This document shows positions 1 through 7,767 of a stretch of 64,000 bases of DNA, piece by piece. The stretch comes from Bacteroidales bacterium (GTDB taxonomy: Bacteria; Bacteroidota; Bacteroidia; Bacteroidales; F082). The stretch spans positions 186,001-250,000 of the forward strand of contig JAFXLL010000010.1 of assembly GCA_017531225.1 (NCBI GenBank). The letters are read 5' to 3'. Both the position numbers and the translations under genes were made by a program. Each line of letters begins with the position of its first letter. The stretch's first letter is position 1. The notes under the pieces are model-generated. The model searched no databases. It was not told where the DNA came from and saw only the letters and a program-made list of their open reading frames with translations.

Positions 1-987
1 CGTAAGGAAACAGGATCGCATATCGAGATTTTTTGCCTTGAGCCTGAACAGGACTACCAGATCGCTTTCAGCAGTCCCTCACCGGTCCGTTGGAAGTGCT
101 TGGTAGGCAACTCCAAACGTTGGCGTGATGGCATGCTGCAGATGAAGCTATCCGCACAAGGTCAGGAAGTGACGCTGTCGGCTGAACGCATAGAACGAAA
201 CGATCAGTATTCCGAGATTGAGTTCTCCTGGATGCCAGCCACACTCCCCTTTGCCACCGTCCTTGAAGCCGCAGGTGAGATACCCTTGCCACCTTATTTA
301 CATAGGGATGCCGAACCTGAGGACCGCGACCGTTACCAAACCGTGTTTGCCCGTTATGACGGTTCAGTGGCTGCACCTACAGCGGGATTGCACTTCACCA
401 AGCCCCTGTTGGAACAGCTAAAGATCAACGGCTTTGAGCTTGATGAAGTCACACTGCACGTCGGAGCCGGCACCTTCCGCCCCGTGGCTACCCCCACCAT
501 CGGTGAACACGCCATGCACTCAGAAACCGTCATCGTTCGCAAATCATTGATTCAAAATCTGATACAGCATCTCAACGGCAGCATCATTCCTGTTGGCACC
601 ACAAGCACCCGTACTTTGGAAAGCCTTTATTGGATCGGCATGATGCTTCATGAGGAAGGCTTGGCACTGCGCGACCTCCATGTCAACCAATGGTACCCCT
701 ATGAAAGCCATCCTGACCTGAGCACCAGAGAGGCGCTGCAACTCATAATTAATTATTTGGACCAGCATCAGCTCACCCGACTCGAGGCCAGCACCGCCCT
801 CATGATCGCCCCAAGCTATAAAATGAAGGTCATCACAGGATTGATCACCAATTTCCACCAACCCAAGAGTACCTTATTACTATTAGTCTCCGCACTCATT
901 GGCGACCGATGGAAAGAAGCTTATCAATTTGCGCTCGACAACGGGTTCCGTTTTCTAAGCTACGGTGATAGCTGTTTGTTTTTATAA
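1..987 (+). CDS. queA: S-adenosylmethionine:tRNA ribosyltransferase-isomerase, 5' end missing
   Basis: QueA transfers and isomerises the ribosyl group of S-adenosylmethionine onto 7-aminomethyl-7-deazaguanine in tRNA (position 34), giving epoxyqueuosine in the cytosol. The frame is open from base 1, so the N-terminus lies outside the window; 328 codons are visible. Family signatures are present: YDGSVAAPTAGLHFT, LHVGAGTFRPV and the TSTRTLESL block. The C-terminal half (NFHQPKSTLLLLVSALIG) is typical. It ends about 100 bases before the next gene, which has its own promoter. The family call is firm; the upstream operon partner cannot be seen. Confidence 0.95.
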   Translation, partial: RKETGSHIEIFCLEPEQDYQIAFSSPSPVRWKCLVGNSKRWRDGMLQMKLSAQGQEVTLSAERIERNDQYSEIEFSWMPATLPFATVLEAAGEIPLPPYLHRDAEPEDRDRYQTVFARYDGSVAAPTAGLHFTKPLLEQLKINGFELDEVTLHVGAGTFRPVATPTIGEHAMHSETVIVRKSLIQNLIQHLNGSIIPVGTTSTRTLESLYWIGMMLHEEGLALRDLHVNQWYPYESHPDLSTREALQLIINYLDQHQLTRLEASTALMIAPSYKMKVITGLITNFHQPKSTLLLLVSALIGDRWKEAYQFALDNGFRFLSYGDSCLFL

Positions 988-1026
988 TTTTTCGGCTTTT
1001 TGCTTGATTTTTTGGTATAGTTATTG

Positions 1027-1035
1027 TATTTTTGC
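1027..1035 (+). promoter_or_regulatory. Bacteroidetes -7 promoter element (TATTTTTGC)
   Basis: This matches the TAnnTTTG(C) -7 element recognised by the Bacteroidetes primary sigma factor and lies 54 bases before the ATG of the small secreted protein. T-rich TTTG-like sequence upstream could serve as -33, but the spacing was not fitted. Confidence 0.55.
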
Positions 1036-1089
1036 TTCGATTGTAATCGAAAATAAATCTGGTTATTAACCAATTAAACACATTTTAAC

Positions 1090-1545
1090 ATGAAAAAAGC
1101 ATTAGTACTCGGAGTCTTGGCATTCTTCGCCATCAACATCGCAAGTGTTCAGAACGCAAACGCTCAGAACAAAAAAGGCGCTGTAACCACAACTGAAACA
1201 ACCGCCGTGCAAGAACCAAAATCTACTAACAAAACCGTTAAACAGAGCAAATCCACTGCCGCTGCAGCTGCTAAAGCTAGCGCAGCCACAAAAACTGAAG
1301 CTGGAAAAGAAAAGGTTGTGAAGCCAGCCACTGCTCCTACAAATCAAAAAGAAGCTAAAGCTTGCTGCAAAGAAGAAGGAAAGGATAATTGCAAAAAGGA
1401 AGCTGCTCCAAAAATTGGAAGCAAAAACAATGACCCAACTCAAAAAAACAAAACTCCTGAAATCGGTGTTCCTCCAACTCCTAACAAGACCAAGAAAAGC
1501 ACCAGTTCAAGCACTGCAACTACCACAACAGGTACAACTAAATAA
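1090..1545 (+). CDS. Small secreted Lys/Thr/Ala-rich low-complexity protein
   Basis: No family is recognised. Residues 1-26 form a clear signal peptide ending ANAQ, so the product is exported. The mature part (about 125 residues) is low complexity: Lys, Thr, Ala and Ser dominate, with an Ala run near residues 57-61 and a Ser/Thr tail. A single Cys cluster (CCKEEGKDNC) lies near the middle and could bind metal or form disulfides. There is no lipobox and no T9SS C-terminal domain. It has its own promoter and is followed directly by a strong hairpin terminator, so it is probably transcribed alone. The composition suggests an extended basic periplasmic or surface-exposed polypeptide; function unknown. 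Confidence 0.75.
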   Translation: MKKALVLGVLAFFAINIASVQNANAQNKKGAVTTTETTAVQEPKSTNKTVKQSKSTAAAAAKASAATKTEAGKEKVVKPATAPTNQKEAKACCKEEGKDNCKKEAAPKIGSKNNDPTQKNKTPEIGVPPTPNKTKKSTSSSTATTTTGTTK

Positions 1546-1560
1546 GAATGCTTTCTTATA

Positions 1561-1589
1561 AAAAAAGCGGGCTAAAACCCGCTTTTTTT
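1561..1589. terminator. Bidirectional intrinsic terminator
   Basis: The stem AAGCGGG / CCCGCTT with a CTAAAA loop is flanked by A and T runs, so it can end transcription in both directions. It separates the convergent secreted-protein and polyprenyl synthase genes and overlaps the stop codon of the latter. Confidence 0.9.
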
Positions 1590-2559
1590 ATTTCTCCCTA
1601 CCCGAAAGCAAGTCGGCGTAACGCCTCAGATGCGTCTTTCGATCCTCAGGAAGCCTCACGGCATCCAGATATGCCGCAGCTTGACGGAAATACTCCGCCA
1701 TCAACTGCTCAACAGCCTCCTTCACATGTAACTTGTCGTAAATCGCAATCACCTCGTCAATCTTCCGTTGCGGATTGATGGCGACTTCGCCCGAGAACAA
1801 AGCCTCCAAACGCTCATGATCAGCTACAGGAGCTAACTCCAACGCCTTCAGATACATCATGGTCTTCTTATTCTCCACGATATCGCCGCCCGTCACCTTG
1901 CCAAACACTGCCACATCGCTGTAACAATCAAGTACGTCATCCTGCAACTGGAACGCCATGCCTAACGCGATACCAAAATCATAAAGGTTCTTTTGATCCT
2001 CCGCATCCGCACCTGCAATCACAGCGCCTATCTGAAGGCTGGTAGCCAACAACACTGCCGTCTTTAATCGAATCATCTCCAAATATTCAGGGATGGTCAC
2101 TACAGGCTGGGTTTCGAAGTTCATGTCGTATTGCTGTCCCTCGCCGATCTCGATCATCACTTTGTTGAACAAGGTGACAGCCTCCACCGGCTTGGTAGTA
2201 CGCATCACGAATTGATTGGCCATCATTAGGGTGACGTCGCCCGACAGGATAGCCGTGTTGGTGTTCCATTTCTTGTAGACCGTCTCCATGCCACGGCGTA
2301 AAGGCGCTTGATCCATAATGTCGTCATGAATCAACGAGAAGTTATGACCTGTTTCCAAACCCAAGGCCGGGTATTTGGCATCGTCGAAGTTGCCGCCAAA
2401 CATGTCATTGGCCAGCAGGCACAGCATCGGGCGAAGACGCTTGCCCTTTTGTAACACGGTGTAAGCTATTGGCTCGTAGAGTCCTTTGGGCTCTTTCACG
2501 AATTCCACCGTCTCAATGAACTCGGTGAATTCACGCTGAAGTTGTTTGATCTTTTCCAT
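1588..2559 (-). CDS. Polyprenyl (isoprenyl diphosphate) synthase
   Basis: Trans-isoprenyl diphosphate synthase: condenses isopentenyl diphosphate onto an allylic diphosphate in the cytosol. Both aspartate-rich motifs are present: DDIMD at residues 79-83 and DDVLD at 207-211, the latter preceded by QLQ. The KGKRLRP block at 38-44 binds diphosphate. Phe74, five residues before the first motif, would restrict chain length, so a C15-C20 product is plausible but not proven. I chose ATG 2559 (323 aa) because a -7 element ends only 3 bases upstream of it; in-frame upstream sequence (FYYLCR) is promoter DNA, not protein. Terminates at the hairpin shared with the facing gene. Confidence 0.92.
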   Translation of the reverse strand: MEKIKQLQREFTEFIETVEFVKEPKGLYEPIAYTVLQKGKRLRPMLCLLANDMFGGNFDDAKYPALGLETGHNFSLIHDDIMDQAPLRRGMETVYKKWNTNTAILSGDVTLMMANQFVMRTTKPVEAVTLFNKVMIEIGEGQQYDMNFETQPVVTIPEYLEMIRLKTAVLLATSLQIGAVIAGADAEDQKNLYDFGIALGMAFQLQDDVLDCYSDVAVFGKVTGGDIVENKKTMMYLKALELAPVADHERLEALFSGEVAINPQRKIDEVIAIYDKLHVKEAVEQLMAEYFRQAAAYLDAVRLPEDRKTHLRRYADLLSGREK

Positions 2560-2562
2560 ACG

Positions 2563-2571
2563 GCAAAGATA
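2563..2571 (-). promoter_or_regulatory. -7 element TATCTTTGC, 3 bases before ATG
   Basis: Read on the minus strand this is TATCTTTGC, with only three bases before the polyprenyl synthase ATG. With a start site 5-7 bases after TTTG, the mRNA would be leaderless or nearly so. Mapped starts would confirm. Confidence 0.7.
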
Positions 2572-2628
2572 GTAAAATTTAGGTACGATATTTGTATAAT
2601 AACACATTTTGTGACAAATCATCCAACT

Positions 2629-3465
2629 ATGAAACGTTTCCATCTTCTGATAGCGCTGTCGGCCTGTATCTTGGCCACCTCTTGCAGTACCAACCAAAGG
2701 CTTTATAAAACCGGCATGGCCTACCATCAGGCCAACCAAGCCGACCACGAACGCATTCAGGCTTTAAAAGCCACGGGCAGCCCCGACATCTGGTTCGAGG
2801 TCTTCGAACGTTACTGCAGTATCAAAGGCCGCAGCGACGAGATGTCACACTTCCCTCCCGAGGTTAAGAGACAAATCAACTACCGTCCGATCAATGTGGA
2901 TGACGAGCTGAACGGTGCCCGCAACAAAGCTGAAGCTTATCTGACTGCCAAGATTAGCATGGCACTCAACAGCGAAGCGCCTGACCTCGACTACGTCGAC
3001 AAACTGATCAAGGACTTGGAGCGTGTCAACTGTAACAATTCCCGCATCACCGATTTCAAATTGAAATCCATGGCCAAACGCTACGGCGGCATCGAACGGC
3101 TCATGCATATAGAAGTATTCCAACAACAGGTGGGACCCAACCGTGATGAGTCAGTGTCATTCAAGGAAAGCAACGGCAATCTTACCGCCACGGTCACCGA
3201 CCATAGACTCAGCAAGAGTGCCACCATCCAAGGCAAGGTAAACTTCATCAACCCAAGAAACAAGCGCATGCTGCTCTCGCTGCCTTATGAGATGACTTCC
3301 AAATTTGAGCATACCTATTCCACTATCGAAGGACCCCAAGAGGCTTGCTCAGAACAAACCTTGGAGAACCTCAAGCAAAGACCAGTGCCTTTCCCCACAG
3401 ATGAAAGCCTGATTCAGGATGCAAAGCAAAAAGTGGTGGAGATGGTTTTTCAAAAGATACAATAA
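2629..3465 (+). CDS. Putative lipoprotein, unknown function
   Basis: ATG 2629 begins a 278-aa lipoprotein precursor: a basic N-terminus, a hydrophobic stretch and a lipobox (CILATSC) with the lipidated Cys near residue 20. I prefer this start because in-frame codons upstream overlap the divergent promoter and would bury the signal peptide. The mature protein is hydrophilic and mostly helical at first; the second half (about residues 160-240) alternates like beta strands. No family is recognised. It is divergent from the polyprenyl synthase and ends in a hairpin terminator. Export and anchoring are inferred from the lipobox; the rest is unknown. Confidence 0.75.
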   Translation: MKRFHLLIALSACILATSCSTNQRLYKTGMAYHQANQADHERIQALKATGSPDIWFEVFERYCSIKGRSDEMSHFPPEVKRQINYRPINVDDELNGARNKAEAYLTAKISMALNSEAPDLDYVDKLIKDLERVNCNNSRITDFKLKSMAKRYGGIERLMHIEVFQQQVGPNRDESVSFKESNGNLTATVTDHRLSKSATIQGKVNFINPRNKRMLLSLPYEMTSKFEHTYSTIEGPQEACSEQTLENLKQRPVPFPTDESLIQDAKQKVVEMVFQKIQ

Positions 3466-3492
3466 AAAAGCGAGGCTGATGCCTCGCTTTTT
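3465..3492. terminator. Bidirectional intrinsic terminator
   Basis: A perfect stem AAAAAGCGAGGC / GCCTCGCTTTTT with a TGAT loop lies between the convergent lipoprotein and phosphofructokinase genes. Confidence 0.92.
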
Positions 3493-3494
3493 CT

Positions 3495-4712
3495 TTACCA
3501 TTTCAGGATCTTCTTGAAGTCGTATTCCTCAGGATTTGGCAAATACTTCTTCGCTGACTCATAATCGGCAGGGGTAAGGTATTGCAGGCCCTCGTCGAAG
3601 ATCAGCTCTGCCTTGGGACCATTGAGGTTGACCAAACGTGGCTTGATCTTGCCATTCTCATCCTCCACGTCTTTCAGATACAGCGGGATAATCTCACCCT
3701 TAGGATTGGTGGTAACCATAGCGCCTGTGACGCCTTGCTTGAAGAGTTTCTTCACGCCGTAGCCCAGCAACGAACAGTAAGTAAGGTCGTAGCCGTTAGG
3801 CTGCACGCAGCGAATGCCGTAGCCGATCTCCACCGGACGGCTCTTCACGCTGAGACCGAGGAGTTTCAGGCGCTGTTGTAACAGCACGTTGAAGATATGA
3901 GCCTTGCTCACGTTACCCAGTTCAGGATGGCCATGTTCGTCGTAAGTGAAGGCCACGCCTGACTTCTCAATCTCGGCATCGGTCATGAAGTGGAACACAC
4001 CTTCACTGATGATGACGACACCGTATTCCACACCCAACAGCTTGCGCTTGACGATGGAGCTGACCATCAGGTTGATGATAGCATCAAGGGTGACTTCTGT
4101 TTTGTTGAACATCTCAGGGATGATCACCATCGGGCAATGGCAAGCCGAGGTCATGCCGAAGGCAAGGTGACCAGCCTCACGTCCCATAGCGGAGAGTACG
4201 AACCAGTTACCAGAAGTACGAGCATCTTCGTAAACAGTCTGCACCAAATGCACAGCGGCATCCTTGGCTGAATAGTAGCCGAAGGTCGGGTTGCCATCAG
4301 GCAATGGCAAGTCGTTGTCGATGGTCTTGGGCACGTGGATGTTCTGAATCGGCACGTTGTTTTCGTTCAGATATTTTGAAATGCGGTTGGCCGTTGAAGC
4401 AGTGTCGTCGCCACCGATGGTGACCAACAACTTAATATTGTTCTCCACAAAGAAATCAGGGTTAAACTCTTCATTTTTTGGTTTATAACGGCTCATGCGC
4501 AATGCCGAGCCACCTTGCTTTTGGATGTCGTCGGCCCACATGAAGTCGATTTCTTCCAATGACTTTTCCTTTTTGAAGAGATTCTTGTAGCCATCATGCA
4601 GACCGAGCACGCGATAACCGTCTTTGAGGAAGGTCTTTGCCACGGTGCTGATAACGGTGTTGATTCCGGGAGCCGGACCGCCGCCGGCGAGGATTACGAT
4701 AGTGTCTTTCAT
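3495..4712 (-). CDS. pfp: Diphosphate-dependent phosphofructokinase
   Basis: Phosphofructokinase family, 405 aa; interconverts fructose-6-phosphate and fructose-1,6-bisphosphate in glycolysis. The phosphoryl donor is indicated by two positions: GGDDT at residues 100-104 (ATP enzymes have GGDGS/T) and PKTIDND at 128-134 with Lys before TID (ATP enzymes have Gly). Both are hallmarks of PPi-dependent enzymes, and the N-terminal GGGPAPGIN is like that of thermophile PPi-PFKs. The substrate loop MGREAGH lies near 176-182. Its start is 24 bases after the GH92 stop, so the two genes are probably cotranscribed. The donor is inferred from sequence, not measured. Confidence 0.9.
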   Translation of the reverse strand: MKDTIVILAGGGPAPGINTVISTVAKTFLKDGYRVLGLHDGYKNLFKKEKSLEEIDFMWADDIQKQGGSALRMSRYKPKNEEFNPDFFVENNIKLLVTIGGDDTASTANRISKYLNENNVPIQNIHVPKTIDNDLPLPDGNPTFGYYSAKDAAVHLVQTVYEDARTSGNWFVLSAMGREAGHLAFGMTSACHCPMVIIPEMFNKTEVTLDAIINLMVSSIVKRKLLGVEYGVVIISEGVFHFMTDAEIEKSGVAFTYDEHGHPELGNVSKAHIFNVLLQQRLKLLGLSVKSRPVEIGYGIRCVQPNGYDLTYCSLLGYGVKKLFKQGVTGAMVTTNPKGEIIPLYLKDVEDENGKIKPRLVNLNGPKAELIFDEGLQYLTPADYESAKKYLPNPEEYDFKKILKW

Positions 4713-4736
4713 ATTTCAAGGATTAAAGATTAACAA

Positions 4737-7622
4737 TTATTCAATAACAAACTCATCGCAGAAGATCCAGGCGGGTTGGCCTGCACCGACATGCCATTCA
4801 GGGCAAGTGCCGATGTTTTTGGCAGCCATCTTCACGTAACGTGCCTCGCAACGGGGACGCACACCGAGCTCTTGAATAAGGGAGCCGTCTTCGTCTTCAG
4901 GAATATAGTTTTTCGCTTTGCCAACACTGCGGAAATGCTTACCATCTTCGCTAACGAAGAATTCCACTTCCGTCGGCATGAAAATCCATGCACCAGCTTC
5001 CTGTAAGAAACTACCTGCCAAGCGGTTCACCTTCATCTTGGAACCAAGGTCAACAGTAGCCACTAAATCCACGCCTTGATAACCTTGCCAAACACCAGTG
5101 CGGAAGTTGTCGCCACCACGTTGATGGTCAATCAAGGCCTTCAAGCCACCAGCTTCGTATTGATTGGAATAGGGATGTTCCAACTTGACGGCACGTTTGG
5201 CATCAATTAAGTAGAACTCTCCATCAACAACGCAACTCCAATGGCCTTCCTGCAATGCAGCAGCACGGATTTGGGAAGTCTTTTTCAGGACGATTGGTTC
5301 AGTATAGACTGGACTGTTTTCGTCGGGATCAGTGCCATCCAATGTAAAGTAAATGGCTGTGCCTTCCAATGGATGGCTCATCGTTACGACGAGGCTATCG
5401 AAGAAGGTGTTGGATTCGGTGTTGATAGCGGGCACCACCAAGATGCTCTCGCCTGGGATACGTTGCACTGGGCAATTCTCCGGCATTGTGGCCCAAGGTG
5501 AATCAGGTGTTGCGGTCATAGCAAACTCTAATGTGCCTCCATTATAGATTTCGTCAAACGTGATGTAGCTGCGTTCCAAGGCTTTACCGTTGAGTTTCAC
5601 TGACTTCACGTAGCAGTTTTGAGGTGTCAGGTTTTTGGCTTTCACCGTGAATTGCTTGCCGTTGTCAAAGTTCATGATCACCTCATCGAAGCGTGGGATG
5701 CCCAGCACATAGCAACCTGAAGCCGGAGTAGCGGGATAGAAGCCCATGGCTGAGAACACACCCCATGCTGACATCTGACCACAATCTTCGTTACCACAGA
5801 GGCCATCGCGTTCGTCAGTGTAGAACTCGTCCATTACCTGTTTCACATATTTTTGCGTCTTGGTTGGTTGACCAATGTAATTGTACATGTAAACGGTGTT
5901 GTGGCTCGGCTCGTTGCCATGTGCATATTGGCCGATCAAGCCTGTAATGTCAACCTGTTCGCGGCCGGTGAGCTTGCTCGGAGCCGTGAAGAGTCCATCG
6001 AGTTTCTTTCCGTATTCTTCCCAGCCGCCCATCATGTCGATGTGGGTGTTAATGTCCTGCGGCACAAAGAAGTTATATTGCCAGGTATTGGCTTCGGTCA
6101 GCGTGAAGTTGACTTGGGTAGGATCGAAAGGTTGCATGAAGCCTCCATTGCGACGGCCCTGGAAGAACTTGTTTGTTGGGTTATAGAGATTCTTATAGGC
6201 TTGTGCCCGTTTGTAGAATTCCTGTGCGATGTCGTCCTTGCCCATAGCCTCGGCCATGCGAGCCACGCACCAATCATCGTAGGCATACTCCAAAGTCTTG
6301 GAAACAGCCTCGCCTTCCATATCCACAGGGATGAAGCCGTATTTCATGTAAGCGTCCATGCCGCGGCGTTCCTGTCGTGATGAACTCACCATGGCCTCAA
6401 GTGCTTTTTCTGCATCGAAACCTTGAATACCGGTAAAATAGGCATCGGCGATCACGGGAATGGCGTGGTTGCCGATCATACAATGCGTCTCGTTGGCCGC
6501 CAACTCCCAAATGGGCAGCATGTGTTCTTCATCGGTTTCATATTGATTAATGAAGGTATTGATGAAGTCGACAGTGCGCTCACGCTGGATGAGGCTAAAC
6601 AAGGGATGCAAGCTGCGGAAAGTGTCCCACAACGAAAAGACCGTATAAACAGAGCGATCGGAGTGATAAATCTTGAGATCATGGGCACGATAGCGACCAT
6701 CGGCATCACTAAATAAATTAGGAGCAATCATAGCGTGGTACATATTGGTGTAGAACACCGTCATGTCGGCAGGATTCTTGCCTTGCACCTTGATGCTACC
6801 CAACTCCTGGTTCCATTTTTCGAAAGCGTTTTGAGCCAAAGCATCCAAGTCGAAGCTATCTTCAGCAAGTTCAGCCTTAAGGTTGTTTTTGGCACCTTCA
6901 GCATCAACAGCTGATATGGCGATACGCATAATAACGGGTTCACCGTCCTCAGCATCAAACAAAAACGAGGCGTTATGCTGTTCGTCAATGGTATAGGTCT
7001 TCATGGGTTTGGAGAACTCTGCATAGCAATATAGGTATTGCTCTTCAGCCCAGTCGCGGGTACGGCGGAAACCCACAATGGCAGTTGGGGATTCCACATC
7101 GAGTGAGGACTCGTACACATATTCGTCGTTGACGCCCTGTACCATATTTAAAAGGAGTTTCGCTTCTCCCGTTTGGGGGAATGTGCAACGCATGATACCT
7201 ACACGGTCGCCAGTGGCCAACTCCACTTTCACTTGAGGTTCGTCAAAAAGTACGGCGTAATAACCAGGCTTAGCCCATTCGTTCTCATGTTTGAATGCAG
7301 CGCACACTTGGTCGCCAACAGCAGGCGTAAAGCGGAAGTCGCCGTAATCGGAGCAACCGGTGCCGCTAAGGTGAGTGGTGCTAAAGCCAAGGATGGTGCT
7401 ATCGGAGGTATGGTAGCCTGAGCAGCCGTCCCAATCGTTCATGCGAGTGTCGGGGCTGAACTGCATCATGCCAAAAGGCACGGTGGCACCTGGGAAAGTG
7501 TGTCCGTGTCCTCCGGTGCCGATAAAAGGATCTACAAGCGTGGCTGGTTCGACGGCAGGCTGCCTCTGACAGGATGCCAAAGCCGCAATAACCAATAAAG
7601 AAAGAAAGAGTTGACGTTTCAT
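4737..7622 (-). CDS. GH92 alpha-mannosidase lipoprotein with C-terminal accessory domains
   Basis: Glycoside hydrolase family 92 enzymes are calcium-dependent exo-alpha-mannosidases that trim N-glycans or yeast mannan. Signatures: DPFIGTGGHGHTFPGA near the N-terminus and GNEDCGQMSAW in the catalytic domain, which contains the family's catalytic Glu. A signal peptide with lipobox (IAALASC) places it in the cell envelope. After the catalytic domain come a chitobiase-like segment (YFTLDGTDP) and an F5/8 type C/CBM32-like domain, both probably carbohydrate-binding. I chose ATG 7622 (961 aa); ATG 7643 is in frame but only lengthens the region before the signal peptide. There is no SusC/SusD pair beside it. 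It leads into the PPi-PFK gene. Confidence 0.93.
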   Translation of the reverse strand: MKRQLFLSLLVIAALASCQRQPAVEPATLVDPFIGTGGHGHTFPGATVPFGMMQFSPDTRMNDWDGCSGYHTSDSTILGFSTTHLSGTGCSDYGDFRFTPAVGDQVCAAFKHENEWAKPGYYAVLFDEPQVKVELATGDRVGIMRCTFPQTGEAKLLLNMVQGVNDEYVYESSLDVESPTAIVGFRRTRDWAEEQYLYCYAEFSKPMKTYTIDEQHNASFLFDAEDGEPVIMRIAISAVDAEGAKNNLKAELAEDSFDLDALAQNAFEKWNQELGSIKVQGKNPADMTVFYTNMYHAMIAPNLFSDADGRYRAHDLKIYHSDRSVYTVFSLWDTFRSLHPLFSLIQRERTVDFINTFINQYETDEEHMLPIWELAANETHCMIGNHAIPVIADAYFTGIQGFDAEKALEAMVSSSRQERRGMDAYMKYGFIPVDMEGEAVSKTLEYAYDDWCVARMAEAMGKDDIAQEFYKRAQAYKNLYNPTNKFFQGRRNGGFMQPFDPTQVNFTLTEANTWQYNFFVPQDINTHIDMMGGWEEYGKKLDGLFTAPSKLTGREQVDITGLIGQYAHGNEPSHNTVYMYNYIGQPTKTQKYVKQVMDEFYTDERDGLCGNEDCGQMSAWGVFSAMGFYPATPASGCYVLGIPRFDEVIMNFDNGKQFTVKAKNLTPQNCYVKSVKLNGKALERSYITFDEIYNGGTLEFAMTATPDSPWATMPENCPVQRIPGESILVVPAINTESNTFFDSLVVTMSHPLEGTAIYFTLDGTDPDENSPVYTEPIVLKKTSQIRAAALQEGHWSCVVDGEFYLIDAKRAVKLEHPYSNQYEAGGLKALIDHQRGGDNFRTGVWQGYQGVDLVATVDLGSKMKVNRLAGSFLQEAGAWIFMPTEVEFFVSEDGKHFRSVGKAKNYIPEDEDGSLIQELGVRPRCEARYVKMAAKNIGTCPEWHVGAGQPAWIFCDEFVIE

Positions 7623-7656
7623 GGCAAGATTTTTGTATGACATTTGAAATTATGGT

Positions 7657-7664
7657 CAAAAGTA
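7657..7664 (-). promoter_or_regulatory. -7 element TACTTTTG for GH92-pfp
   Basis: Minus-strand TACTTTTG fits TAnnTTTG and lies 34 bases before ATG 7622, and 13 bases before the alternative ATG 7643. Confidence 0.55.
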
Positions 7665-7706
7665 GGAAAAAAAATCAGAAAAAAAGCACCAATAGAAAAC
7701 TTTTAT

Positions 7707-7715
7707 TATTTTTGC
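7707..7715 (+). promoter_or_regulatory. -7 element TATTTTTGC for the T9SS cargo gene
   Basis: Fits TAnnTTTGC and implies a leader of roughly 45-50 bases before the ATG at 7768. It is divergent from the GH92 promoter about 45 bases away. Confidence 0.6.
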
Positions 7716-7767
7716 ATCAAATTTTCATAATTTGAACAATTTAACATTAACTTAAAATTACAACAAA

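Noticed and set aside
1548-1778. 76-aa plus-strand frame after the secreted Lys/Thr-rich protein
   Set aside because: It runs through the terminator hairpin into the antisense of the polyprenyl synthase.
2560-2748. N-terminal extension of the polyprenyl synthase
   Set aside because: It covers the -7 promoter element and the divergent lipoprotein start; family start is at 2559.
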